Source: a virus. From it: a stretch of 64,000 bases of DNA. The notes beneath the pieces are model-generated. The model did no database searches. It was not told where the DNA came from and was given only the letters and a program-made list of their open reading frames with translations. Below are positions 7,491-19,403 of this stretch, piece after piece. The stretch lies in the IMG/VR virus record IMGVR_UViG_3300025889_000087, positions 32,110 through 96,109 of that record. One strand, written 5' to 3'. Made by a program: the position numbers and the translations under genes. Numbering within the stretch: the stretch's first letter is position 1; every line of letters starts with the position of its first letter.

Positions 7491-7638
7491 GTGATTCCGC
7501 ACGAATCACAGGGATAAAAACGTCGCGGTGAGTCAGGGCCCTCACCAACCATCCCCCCATATTGCCTTCCCATCGACGGTGACTTGCTTCGTCCCATACC
7601 GAGAATGCGGCATCGAAGGCATCCACGCAATACCCCAT
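7477..7638 (-). CDS. First gene of the signal-protein cluster, 53 aa
   Basis: ATG 7638 is preceded by AAGGAG at a six-base distance, the best Shine-Dalgarno of the cluster. Five residues later the product reads VDAFDAAFSVWDEASHRR, a weak version of the signal (F for W, no Lys). A GTG at 7626, preceded by the same GGGGTATTGC seen before the 3706 start, would give MDAFDAAFSVWDE exactly in register. The body is only ~35 residues. It may be a truncated cassette or a leader gene. Its last codons overlap the next start. Confidence 0.5.
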   Translation of the reverse strand: MGYCVDAFDAAFSVWDEASHRRWEGNMGGWLVRALTHRDVFIPVIRAESHGSV

Positions 7639-7771
7639 GAGCCGCTCCTTGAAAAAAAAATCCGGCGGGAATGGGACTCCGGATCGGCCAAAAGACGGGA
7701 CTCCTAACACCCCTGTGAGTCCTAACAAAAAAAGTCTCAGATTTTTTCCGTGTAGCGTCTGTGGTTAGGGA

Positions 7772-7850
7772 GGCCGCGCAGCAAAAAAAAAAAATGTGCC
7801 CGCAGGCAAGCCTGCGGGCCATTTTGTTTTTTTTCGCTACACTGCGCGGC
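7772..7850. repeat. Extended cruciform: 10-bp hairpin flanked by A-run/T-run and GC arms
   Basis: GCCCGCAGGC (7798-7807) and GCCTGCGGGC (7810-7819) form a perfect 10-bp stem with a 2-base loop. They are flanked by a 12-A run (7783-7794) and a T-rich run (7822-7834) that can extend the stem, then by GCCGCGCAG (7773-7781) and its complement CTGCGCGGC (7842-7850). It resembles a bidirectional terminator, but both neighbouring operons point away, so an origin, an insulator or a terminator of an unseen transcript are all possible. Confidence 0.6.
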
Positions 7851-7851
7851 A

Positions 7852-7872
7852 GGCCCGACCGCAGGTCGGGCC
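7852..7872. repeat. Perfect 9-bp hairpin
   Basis: GGCCCGACC at 7852-7860 and GGTCGGGCC at 7864-7872 form a perfect inverted repeat with loop GCA, immediately next to the larger cruciform. It has no T-run on either side. It probably belongs to the same structured region. Confidence 0.6.
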
Positions 7873-8399
7873 GCACGCTCGGCGTGGCGGGCTCGGCGGC
7901 ATAGCCGCATAGCGGCGCAGTGCTGCGCTTTTGCTGCGTTGGCTCGGCCACCCGTGGTGCTTTGTGGTGGGTGGCGGTGGCCCGCCCATCCCCGCAATAG
8001 GCTCGCCGTCCCCCGTTTAGCACGCCTCACCCGCCCTCGCTCGGCCCGATCCTGCTCTCGACGGGCCATCCATGGGCTCAAATCGCTGCACGGTGGGCCT
8101 TTTGCGGCTATGTGGCCCGCTCGCCCACCCTGTGGCTCGTGCTCCCTCACCAGTGGCCCGCCCTCAGCCGAGCCTGCCCCGACGCCCGGTCAGGCCGCTT
8201 TTGCTGCTACACGGTGCCTCCATGGGCGCAAAACGGGCATATGCCGGTATGTGGCCCGCCCCACCCCCTTCTGCGCAGATTTCCGCGCTCCGAGCCGTCG
8301 CCGCGCCACACCGCAGGGGTGCCGGACGGGCAGACTTTCGGTCACGGCCACGCAGAATGGGTGCGGTGAGCCCGTCGAGGCCATGTGCGGGGCATGAGT

Positions 8400-8435
8400 C
8401 CATGCTCATGGCCCATGCCCATGCCATGCTCATGG
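8400..8435. repeat. CATG-rich repeat cluster with two copies of CCATGCTCATGG
   Basis: CCATGCTCATGG occurs at 8400-8411 and 8424-8435, 24 bases apart, with further GCCCATGCC units between them. The 12-mer is nearly palindromic. Closely spaced copies of a short repeat suggest a protein-binding array (iteron-like), in keeping with the control-region role proposed for the surrounding DNA. Confidence 0.5.
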
Positions 8436-8441
8436 GGTCGG

Positions 8442-8551
8442 CTTTCTTCACTTTCTTCACTTTATTCATTCATATTTTTCTCTCCCCTTCCCCTCTATAC
8501 CCCTTTTCAGGGGTGTATCTCATAGGTGATGGATGATGAAAGTGATGAAAG
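8442..8551. repeat. Pyrimidine-rich inverted repeat
   Basis: CTTTCTTCACTTTCTTCA (8442-8459) pairs with TGATGAAAGTGATGAAAG (8534-8551) with two mismatches in 18, around a 74-base T/C-rich interior. Each arm is itself an imperfect direct repeat of a 9-mer. It lies about 75 bases upstream of the first plus-strand promoter element. Confidence 0.5.
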
Positions 8552-8625
8552 ATTGAGGTTCAGTGGGCCGTTCACGGTAGCCCACCCAAAAACCGCTACG
8601 CTGCACCACGAAACGCTGCGCTTGA

Positions 8626-8648
8626 TTCATATACACCCCATGGTGTAG
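8626..8648 (+). promoter_or_regulatory. TATA-palindrome element, copy 1
   Basis: The sequence is TTCATATACACCCCATGGTGTAG. TTCATATAC resembles an archaeal TATA box, and ACACC...GGTGT is a palindrome abutting it. It lies 21 bases before the ATG of the giant helicase gene. If archaeal spacing (~26 bases TATA centre to start) holds, transcription would begin about a dozen bases before that ATG. Four further copies precede other genes at similar distances. Confidence 0.7.
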
Positions 8649-8669
8649 GAAGGGCGACCGGAGGCCGAT

Positions 8670-13862
<5,193 letters not shown>

Positions 13863-13878
13863 GCAGGAGAGGGCGTGG

Positions 13879-14103
13879 ATGGGACGCTTCTCAAGCATCT
13901 TCGGCGGTGGCGATCGGCCCCTGCTCCCTATCACGGTGCAGGACCTTGAGTCGCTCCTTGAGCGCAGGAAGGGCCGACCTGACTCCCCGGTTATCCTCAC
14001 TGTTGGTGGCGAACGGCACGTTTTGCTGCGATTGGATGACTACGAACGCATCATGCGTGTGGTCGGCTCGATAGAAGCACTGGTCGCCGCCATGGACGAC
14101 TGA
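13879..14103 (+). CDS. Small protein resembling a Phd/YefM-type antitoxin
   Basis: The 74-residue product (MGRFSSIFGGGDRPLLPIT...) contains VQDLESLLERRKG, PVILTVGGERHVLLRLDDYERI and an acidic end. PVILT-x-G-x-x-x-V-L-x-x-L-D-D-Y-E is close to the Phd/YefM signature. No toxin gene is adjacent. It may be an orphan antitoxin used against a host toxin, or a small DNA-binding regulator. GGAGAGGG precedes the start, 16 bases after the helicase stop. Confidence 0.5.
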   Translation: MGRFSSIFGGGDRPLLPITVQDLESLLERRKGRPDSPVILTVGGERHVLLRLDDYERIMRVVGSIEALVAAMDD

Positions 14104-14128
14104 CCTTTTGCGGATATGGCTCCAATCT

Positions 14129-14144
14129 CGGCTCGGCTGAGCCG
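14129..14144. repeat. 6-bp hairpin in leader region
   Basis: CGGCTC (14129-14134) and GAGCCG (14139-14144) form a perfect stem with loop GGCT, in the 175-base gap before the DUF932-like gene. There is no T-run, so terminator function is doubtful. The rest of the gap contains a TATA-palindrome element and nothing else convincing. Confidence 0.35.
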
Positions 14145-14247
14145 TTCATCACGAACAACGGAGGGTTTAAGTGTGCATACGTTCTCGGGGCATGGACAAC
14201 CATGCCGTCGGGCGAACGGGGCACTGACCCTGCACCACAACGAGGGG

Positions 14248-14270
14248 TTCATATACCCCACACGGTGTGG
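14248..14270 (+). promoter_or_regulatory. TATA-palindrome element, copy 2
   Basis: TTCATATACCCCACACGGTGTGG ends eight bases before the ATG at 14279. With archaeal TATA-to-start spacing the transcript would begin almost at that ATG, so this gene may be leaderless. The bases CTGCACCAC upstream are also present upstream of copy 1. Confidence 0.7.
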
Positions 14271-14278
14271 ACTGGCTG

Positions 14279-15964
14279 ATGCCCCGAGCAGCAACAACCA
14301 CCGATGCCCCGCAGCAGACCGCCCACATGGTTGTCGTCGGCCACTTCACTGGCCTGACCGACACCCATGTTGAGGTCACGTTCCCCGCGCTGAGCGGGGA
14401 CCGCACCCTCTCCATTCAGCGCACGGATCTCCGTGCCTCCGGCTCAACCGGCGTTGCCGTCCCCGGCTCTCCGGCCCGCGCCGTGTCCTTCGCCTGCGCC
14501 GTCTGCCCCACCTGCAACAACGCGCCCGCCGACCGCCGCTCCGTGTCCTTCAGCACGGACAACGACGGAAACGAGGTTCGCACCGTCACCAAGTGCGACG
14601 GCTGCGACGGCAAGGGCCACATCAGCGACTTCGGCACTGACACTCCCGTCATCGACCCCGACCACGCCGACATCGTGGACCACCTGACAAACGGCAACCT
14701 GCCCCCCGGCGCTGAGCCCGTGTTCCGCTCCATGCAATCCGGTGGCCGCAGTGGCCGCATGGACCAGTGGGACGTTGAAATCACGGCCCGCCCCCTCATG
14801 GCGATGACCCCGAGCGGCGTCCCCGTGCCTGTGTCCCCCCTGATTGTGCAGCACTTCAATGAGGCATACGCCTCCGACGACATGCCCCACGGCGCACCCA
14901 TCGGACGCACCAAGACCGGCACCTACGCCACCGTGCAGCACCGCACCGCCCTTCAGCCCTTCATCGACCACTGCGAGTCTGCGGGCCTCTCCTACACGGC
15001 ATGGGGCGCGAACCGCGGCCAAGACGCCTATGTGGACATCATGCTCGCGGAGAACGGCACCAAGGAAGAAGTGATTGCGAACCTGAAGGCCCTCTCCCAA
15101 GCGGCGGGCAACGGCACCAACACCCACCCAAGCGGTGCCTTCGGCATGAGCGGCCTCCGCGAGAACCCCGACGCCATCATCCGCTTCGGCATCCAAATCC
15201 ACCACACCTTCGACGGTGCGTTCACCGTTCGCGGCATCGCTGAGCGTGTGGCCTGCCTCAACGGCATGGTCGCCACCAACGCCGAGGACCTGCTCTCCGT
15301 GCAGCACAAGAAGGGCGTCATGGACCGCATCAACTGGTCCGGCATGGCCCCGCTGCTCGCAGACGCCGCGCTCCGCCTTTACACGGAGATGCAGAACGTC
15401 GTGCGCATGAACCTGCTCCCCCTCGCCCCCGAGGACTGGGAGGCTTTGCTCGTGCTCGCTGAGCAGCGCGGCATCCTCTCGTGGCCCTCGCTCGGTCAGC
15501 AGAACCAACTGACCGGCGGTCGCGTCTTCCGCGCCGCTGCTCAGGGATGGCAGAACCCCGCGCTCCCATGGGTCGCCGTGGGCGGCAACGACGGCGATGT
15601 CGTCGGCAGCCTCAACCACGCGCTCAACGTCTTCACGGGCATCATCACCCATCAGGTCGAGGCCCACGACGCCCACGGTCGCGTGACCGGCGGGAAGGCG
15701 ATTTCCGTGGCCCGCACGCAGGACATGCTTCAGCGCGTCCACATGCTGATGCGCGAGGTTCAGGACAACGCCGAAGCCGCCGCCAGTGCTGCCGGTGCCT
15801 CCGACGACGTGGGCTCGTGGGTCTTCCACCACGGCATCCCCATGCTCGCCAACGTGGCCCACGAGGACGCTGACGAGGGGCACATCCTCCCCCGCATCAC
15901 CGTGAACCCCGGTCAGGACACCGAGCGCAGCGTGCAACTGCTCTCCGCCATCCCCACGGCCTGA
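14279..15964 (+). CDS. DUF932-like phage/plasmid protein with N-terminal zinc finger
   Basis: The 561-residue product has a DnaJ-type zinc region near the N-terminus (CAVCPTC at 73-79, CDGCDGKG at 106-113). From ~160 on it resembles the DUF932 family, with FGIQIHHTFDGAFTVRGIAERVACLNGMV as the most typical block (~305-335; N-S-x-D-G-S and C-x-N-G-M pattern). DUF932 proteins are common in phages and plasmids, often near recombination genes; their function is unsettled. ATG 14279 was chosen over a GTG at 14267, which lies inside the promoter element. It is the second transcription unit of the plus strand. Confidence 0.7.
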   Translation: MPRAATTTDAPQQTAHMVVVGHFTGLTDTHVEVTFPALSGDRTLSIQRTDLRASGSTGVAVPGSPARAVSFACAVCPTCNNAPADRRSVSFSTDNDGNEVRTVTKCDGCDGKGHISDFGTDTPVIDPDHADIVDHLTNGNLPPGAEPVFRSMQSGGRSGRMDQWDVEITARPLMAMTPSGVPVPVSPLIVQHFNEAYASDDMPHGAPIGRTKTGTYATVQHRTALQPFIDHCESAGLSYTAWGANRGQDAYVDIMLAENGTKEEVIANLKALSQAAGNGTNTHPSGAFGMSGLRENPDAIIRFGIQIHHTFDGAFTVRGIAERVACLNGMVATNAEDLLSVQHKKGVMDRINWSGMAPLLADAALRLYTEMQNVVRMNLLPLAPEDWEALLVLAEQRGILSWPSLGQQNQLTGGRVFRAAAQGWQNPALPWVAVGGNDGDVVGSLNHALNVFTGIITHQVEAHDAHGRVTGGKAISVARTQDMLQRVHMLMREVQDNAEAAASAAGASDDVGSWVFHHGIPMLANVAHEDADEGHILPRITVNPGQDTERSVQLLSAIPTA

Positions 15965-16001
15965 GCCCCACGATACGGCACGAACCACGGAGGACGGAAG
16001 C

Positions 16002-16526
16002 ATGAGCACCCTCAGCACCCCCGACGCGCCCGAGCAGGTCGTCGTCGTGTTCCGCATCAACAAGACGGGCGCGAGCCCCGACGGCATCAGCGGGCACGAC
16101 CTGATGACCGGACTCCTTCGGGCGTCCCTGCCGCCGCAGGAGAGCACGGTCATGGCCCTGCTCCCCTATGTGCCCCTGCCCCCCGGTGAGAAGAGCCGCG
16201 ACATGGTGGCGGCCCTCAACGCCAAGGGGCAGCGCGTGATCGTCCACTGGCCCTCGGTCATCAAGGACACGCGCCCGTCCACCATGGACGAGCACGGGTC
16301 CCTGCTCGCGGACATGCTGCACCACGGCTATGCCCCCGAGGTCATCGAGGCTCGGCAGGTGGACGCGCTGCGCCGCCGCGCCGAGGTCCCGATGGACGCA
16401 CCCGAGCCCGAGGCTGAGCCCGAGATTGAGGACGACACGACCGTCGAGGTTGAGTCGTTCACCATCAACGGCACAATCGGCGGCGAGGTGGGCTTCGGCT
16501 CCGGCTTCACGGAGGAATGGGCTTGA
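16002..16526 (+). CDS. Hypothetical protein, 174 aa
   Basis: The product starts MSTLSTPDAPEQVVVVFRIN after CACGAACCACGGAGG and a good spacing. The first ~125 residues look like an alpha/beta domain (VVVVFRI, STVMALLPYVPL, QRVIVHWPSVI). The C-terminus is acidic and Pro/Glu-rich, ending in GSGFTEEWA. No family is recognised. It overlaps the next gene by 10 bases, and its last codons carry that gene's GGAGG. Confidence 0.7.
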   Translation: MSTLSTPDAPEQVVVVFRINKTGASPDGISGHDLMTGLLRASLPPQESTVMALLPYVPLPPGEKSRDMVAALNAKGQRVIVHWPSVIKDTRPSTMDEHGSLLADMLHHGYAPEVIEARQVDALRRRAEVPMDAPEPEAEPEIEDDTTVEVESFTINGTIGGEVGFGSGFTEEWA

Positions 16527-16816
16527 AGGTCGTCGTCGTGACCCGCATTGAGGGAGGCATCCCTGAGATTATCCACGTCAGCGATAGCATCGCAAACGCG
16601 AGGAAGGCCCTCGGTGAAGGAGCAGTGCGCCGTTCGGCAGACGGTGTTGGGCAATTGTGGGAAGAAGGGTATTACCTTGATTCTGATGTCGAATGGCGTG
16701 TCGATGAAGCCACCATGGACCCCGCCGCTTTTGAGCGGATGGGAGCGAAGCGGTATGGGGCTCTTTTCGCCTTGATGCTCGCAGCCCACGAGCACAACAA
16801 GGAGGCAGACGCATGA
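16517..16816 (+). CDS. Hypothetical protein, 99 aa
   Basis: The start is ATG 16517 behind TTCACGGAGG encoded by the end of the preceding gene. The product MGLKVVVVTRIEGGIPEII... looks like a small alpha/beta protein with a C-terminal helix rich in Ala and His. There is no recognised family. It overlaps the next gene by four bases (ATGA). Confidence 0.65.
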   Translation: MGLKVVVVTRIEGGIPEIIHVSDSIANARKALGEGAVRRSADGVGQLWEEGYYLDSDVEWRVDEATMDPAAFERMGAKRYGALFALMLAAHEHNKEADA

Positions 16817-17268
16817 GCGCACGACAGGCGGTGACGATCGAGCGGCAGGACATGGACCTGTTCATGGACGCGCTCGGCTTCACCGAGGCCGATGTCCCCG
16901 GATGCACGGAGGTGTGCTATGAGGCCCCTTACGGTGAGCAGGGATGCCGCGCCCGCATCTATTCGTCAATCAGCACGAACGACGGAACGAGTCGCCTCCT
17001 TGGGCGCGATGCCATCCGCGTGGTGTGCATCGACCCCGACGGCAACGTGTTCCTCAAGCCGTTCCCTCGCGTTCACCGCATAACGACGTGGAGGAAGAAC
17101 CTGCTAAGCCGCATTGACTCCCTGTTCGCGGCACCCGAGGATTACGGGTGGACCGAACCCATCCCCTGCTCCTGCGGTGGCCTGCTGCGGGTCAAGCCGG
17201 GACGGCACGGCCCGTTCATGGGCTGCTCGGCCTTCCCCGTTTGTCGTGAAACACGGAGGGTTGCTTGA
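16813..17268 (+). CDS. Protein with C-terminal topoisomerase-type zinc ribbon
   Basis: The 151-residue product ends with CSCGGLLRVKPGRHGPFMGC followed by SAFPVCRETRRV, a close match to the zinc finger repeats at the C-terminus of type IA topoisomerases (C-x-C-G-G...G-x-F-x-G-C...P-x-C). The first ~110 residues (MSARQAVTIERQDMDLFMDA...) are unrecognised, with DAIRVVCIDPDGNVFLKPFP forming likely strands. No topoisomerase core is present. It probably binds single-stranded DNA. Confidence 0.65.
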   Translation: MSARQAVTIERQDMDLFMDALGFTEADVPGCTEVCYEAPYGEQGCRARIYSSISTNDGTSRLLGRDAIRVVCIDPDGNVFLKPFPRVHRITTWRKNLLSRIDSLFAAPEDYGWTEPIPCSCGGLLRVKPGRHGPFMGCSAFPVCRETRRVA

Positions 17269-17549
17269 TGGCGAAGCGGAGCGGATTCACCCCGGCGACG
17301 TGGGACTCGCTGCCCCGAGGAAAGGCCGTCAAGACCGCACGGCGCGTGTGGTTGGCCGTCAAGCAGACCACAGGCACCCCACCCACGTTGCTTCGATACA
17401 TTCCCCCGAGCGTGACCGCCGAGGACGGCACACGCCTCAACACGTCCCGATGGGTGATTCATCACGAACACGGGAAGGTGCATCTCATCGGGTCGTCGGA
17501 CCGGGTAATTGCGGATATAGAGAGCGGAGCCATGGAGGCGATGTCGTGA
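17268..17549 (+). CDS. Hypothetical protein, 93 aa
   Basis: ATG 17268 shares one base with the upstream stop (TGATG) and has CACGGAGG upstream. The basic N-terminus MAKRSGFTPATWDSLPRGKA is followed by a helix (RRVWLAVKQT) and beta strands (RWVIHHEHGKVHLIG). No family is recognised. Confidence 0.6.
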   Translation: MAKRSGFTPATWDSLPRGKAVKTARRVWLAVKQTTGTPPTLLRYIPPSVTAEDGTRLNTSRWVIHHEHGKVHLIGSSDRVIADIESGAMEAMS

Positions 17550-17767
17550 GCGTCAGCATCGGGCAACACTGGATAAACAATTGGACCCGCGAGATCCTCA
17601 TCGTGACCGAAGTGCGCGAAGGCGCGACCCTCTCAACAGGCATCGTGAGCACCCATAACACGAGCACCGGAAAGCCGGAGCACTGGTCCCATGGGTTCTT
17701 CCTTGAAGCACACAAAGAGGTGGGTTCATATACACCCGACGGTGTGGATGATTTGCCGGAGGCGTGA
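17546..17767 (+). CDS. Hypothetical protein, 73 aa, C-terminus overlapping a promoter element
   Basis: GTG 17546 overlaps the upstream TGA as GTGA; a longer in-frame extension is covered by other genes. The product MSVSIGQHWINNWTREILIVTEV... looks like a small beta domain. Its C-terminal residues VGSYTPDGV are encoded by the third TATA-palindrome element, so the element is embedded in coding sequence. Function unknown. Confidence 0.6.
   Translation: MSVSIGQHWINNWTREILIVTEVREGATLSTGIVSTHNTSTGKPEHWSHGFFLEAHKEVGSYTPDGVDDLPEA
17725..17747 (+). promoter_or_regulatory. TATA-palindrome element, copy 3
   Basis: TTCATATACACCCGACGGTGTGG lies inside the end of the 17546-17767 gene, 22 bases before ATG 17770. 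A GGAGG sits between. It would start a new transcript within a compact gene array. Confidence 0.7.
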
Positions 17768-17769
17768 AC

Positions 17770-18012
17770 ATGACACTGTATCTCAATGACCTGCTAACCA
17801 TCGTGAACGAATTGGGTTGCCTTCAGTTGGACCAAGTGGAGTCCCTGTCTGAAGGTAGCACCGACCAAGACGACTACAACCACAACGCCCTGCGGGAGAT
17901 TGTTCGCGCCCTTCGGCGCATTCAGAACCGCCTCGACCCCGAGGGTGATGATGTGGTGGACCTGTGGGGCGACATCGCCCACGCTGAGGCTCTCATGGAG
18001 GTGGACGAATGA
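17770..18012 (+). CDS. Hypothetical acidic protein, 80 aa
   Basis: ATG 17770 follows GGAGGCGTGAAC. The product MTLYLNDLLTIVNELGCLQL... is acidic and largely helical (ALREIVRALRRIQNRLDPEG). No family is recognised. It is the first gene behind promoter element 3 and is coupled to the next by ATGA. Confidence 0.6.
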   Translation: MTLYLNDLLTIVNELGCLQLDQVESLSEGSTDQDDYNHNALREIVRALRRIQNRLDPEGDDVVDLWGDIAHAEALMEVDE

Positions 18013-18260
18013 GCGCATCCTGCGACTTCAGCGATCTCGGCAACGTCGCCATGGAGAAGGTGAACGGGCAGCGCGTTGTGTGTTTCATGCCGAACGGCAA
18101 GGACACCGCCGAGCGTGATGCGAACCTGCTCAAGATGGACCGCCGACTCACGGCGTGGTCCGAGGAACGCGGATGGACCCGCGGCATCCTCCTAACCAAC
18201 ACCACGCGCTATCCTGTCCCCTGCGTCATTGTGCAGGTCCCATGGGAGGTGAGCGCATGA
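18009..18260 (+). CDS. Hypothetical protein, 83 aa
   Basis: The product MSASCDFSDLGNVAMEKVNG... has beta-strand segments (QRVVCFMPNG, PVPCVIVQVPW) and ends WEVSA. Those last codons form GGGAGGTGAGCGCATGA, which provides the ribosome binding site and start of the next gene. The same junction recurs at 18465-18481 and 19387-19403. Function unknown. Confidence 0.6.
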   Translation: MSASCDFSDLGNVAMEKVNGQRVVCFMPNGKDTAERDANLLKMDRRLTAWSEERGWTRGILLTNTTRYPVPCVIVQVPWEVSA

Positions 18261-18481
18261 GCGAGATTCACAACGCCCGTTGCTGCGGCTGCAATCGCCG
18301 CATTGACGTGAACGGACAAGTTCGGCGTCGAGGTTCGTTGGACTTCAACAACATGAGGCAAGTGCGCGAGGCCGCGAAGAACCACCGTTGGTTCTGCACG
18401 AATTACACGGGCGACTTTCACATCACCGCGACGTGGTATCACGACGGCACGGCGGAGTGGTATGTGGAGGTGAGCGCATGA
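18257..18481 (+). CDS. Small zinc-binding protein, 74 aa
   Basis: ATG 18257 overlaps the upstream stop as ATGA. The product MSEIHNARCCGCNRRIDVNG... has CCGC near the N-terminus and one later Cys (WFCTNYTGDFHI), plus His residues that could complete a zinc site. It ends YVEVSA, from the recurring junction. No family is recognised. Confidence 0.6.
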   Translation: MSEIHNARCCGCNRRIDVNGQVRRRGSLDFNNMRQVREAAKNHRWFCTNYTGDFHITATWYHDGTAEWYVEVSA

Positions 18482-18891
18482 GCGATTCGGCACGAATGAC
18501 CTGTGGCTGCACCACCGACGAGGTGCCGTGGGAGGACCGCGTTCTCGGTGAAGCCTGCGGCTGCACGTCCTGTGTGTCCTGTGCCCTCATCGACACGCAG
18601 GACCCGAACCCAAGCAATTGGCGTTGTTGCGCGGTCCAGTGCTCAGCAGGTCCGTCCTGCAACGCGGCTCCGCATCGCCGCAAAACCACGGTTCACGACC
18701 GCCGCGGCTATTCCTTTCAGGAGCACCCTCGCCGGGTGCTTTGGTTTTGCACGTCCCGGTGCCTCATGATCTACCTGATAAGAAGAGAATACGTTGCCTT
18801 TGCGTTCGATCCCCGATGGGGCCATGGTCCAATTGTCGGGTTGTCTTCATATACACTACACGGTGTGGCTGAGCCGGAGGACTCTCAATGA
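18478..18891 (+). CDS. Cysteine-rich protein, 137 aa
   Basis: ATG 18478 overlaps the upstream stop as ATGA. The product has at least 13 cysteines in its first 110 residues (MTCGCTTDE, EACGCTSCVSCALI, RCCAVQCSAGPSC, FCTSRC), suggesting two or more zinc sites. The C-terminal residues SSYTLHGV are encoded by promoter element 4. Function unknown. Confidence 0.6.
   Translation: MSDSARMTCGCTTDEVPWEDRVLGEACGCTSCVSCALIDTQDPNPSNWRCCAVQCSAGPSCNAAPHRRKTTVHDRRGYSFQEHPRRVLWFCTSRCLMIYLIRREYVAFAFDPRWGHGPIVGLSSYTLHGVAEPEDSQ
18846..18868 (+). promoter_or_regulatory. TATA-palindrome element, copy 4
   Basis: TTCATATACACTACACGGTGTGG lies within the end of the preceding gene and 19 bases before ATG 18888. GCCGGAGG lies between and supplies the Shine-Dalgarno. 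Confidence 0.7.
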
Positions 18892-19403
18892 ACATCTTCG
18901 TGCTCGACCAAGACCCGAACGTGGCCGCCTTCGACCACGACGACGTGCGCGTCGTCAAGATGGTGCTTGAGGCAGGACAGATGCTCGCCACGAGCCTCCG
19001 TGCTCACGGCATGACCGACGAGGACATGCTCGCCGCAGGCATCGTCACCAAGGCAGGAACGCCATGGCGAGCCACGCACAAGCACCACCCCTGCACCCTT
19101 TGGGCCTCGGAGACCCGCGCCAATTTCGTGTGGCTCTCCCACCACGCCACGGCGTTGTGCGCAGCATACACCACACGCTTCGATCGCATCCACGCCTCGA
19201 CTGTCCCAATTTACCACATGACTCAGCACAAATGGCTGATACCTGACGGGCCGCTCACGCCGTTCGCGCTCGCTATGCCGGACGACTTCAAGAGCGACGA
19301 CCCGGTGGCTTCCTATCGTGCCTATTACCTGTCGAAGCCCAACGTCCGTTGGTCCCATGTCCCTGTCCCTGATTGGGCACGAACCGTGGAGGTGAGCGCA
19401 TGA
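18888..19403 (+). CDS. Conserved phage protein (MNIFVLDxDP...VVKMxLE family)
   Basis: The 171-residue product begins MNIFVLDQDPNVAAFDHDDV and continues RVVKMVLEAGQMLATSL, then RATHKHHPCTLWASETRANF and WLSHHATALC, and CMPD-like ALAMPDDFKSDDPVASYRAY. This order is that of a widespread hypothetical protein of marine tailed phages (L-D-x-D-P...K-H-V-V-K-M...A-T-H-K-N-H-P-C-T-x-W...M-P-x-x-Y/F...Y-R-x-Y-Y). The conserved Asp, His and Lys residues suggest an enzyme, but no activity is known to me. It is the first gene behind promoter element 4. Confidence 0.7.
   Translation: MNIFVLDQDPNVAAFDHDDVRVVKMVLEAGQMLATSLRAHGMTDEDMLAAGIVTKAGTPWRATHKHHPCTLWASETRANFVWLSHHATALCAAYTTRFDRIHASTVPIYHMTQHKWLIPDGPLTPFALAMPDDFKSDDPVASYRAYYLSKPNVRWSHVPVPDWARTVEVSA

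Larger units (their letters stand above)
7639..8669. other. Divergent non-coding region, candidate replication origin/control region
   Basis: About 1 kb lies between the leftward signal-protein operon and the rightward early genes. Frames open here have biased, repetitive compositions (Pro/Arg/Ala or Ser/Pro) and look non-coding. The region holds homopolymer runs of A and T, two strong hairpins, a repeated TATGTGGCCCGC (8109-8120 and 8248-8259), a CATG-rich repeat cluster, and a pyrimidine tract with an inverted partner. It is the only non-coding stretch over 300 bases in the window. Divergent transcription plus dense repeats fits an origin or control region; origin function is inferred. Confidence 0.5.

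Noticed and set aside
7639-8536. Several open frames of 130-210 codons in the non-coding region
   Set aside because: All have repetitive Pro/Arg/Ala/Ser-rich products, overlap each other in several frames, lack ribosome binding sites and overlie inverted repeats.
14171-14227. 18-residue frame starting GTG behind GGAGGGTTTAA
   Set aside because: It has a fair ribosome binding site but is too short and featureless to call; it may be a leader peptide.
14444-16153. Open frame of 569 codons on the minus strand
   Set aside because: Antisense shadow of the DUF932-like gene and the start of its neighbour, with the same Val/Gly/His-rich bias and no recognisable domain.
17114-17545. 5' extension of the small gene ending at 17767
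   Set aside because: It is covered by two well-supported genes in other frames; GTG 17546 gives the usual GTGA overlap.
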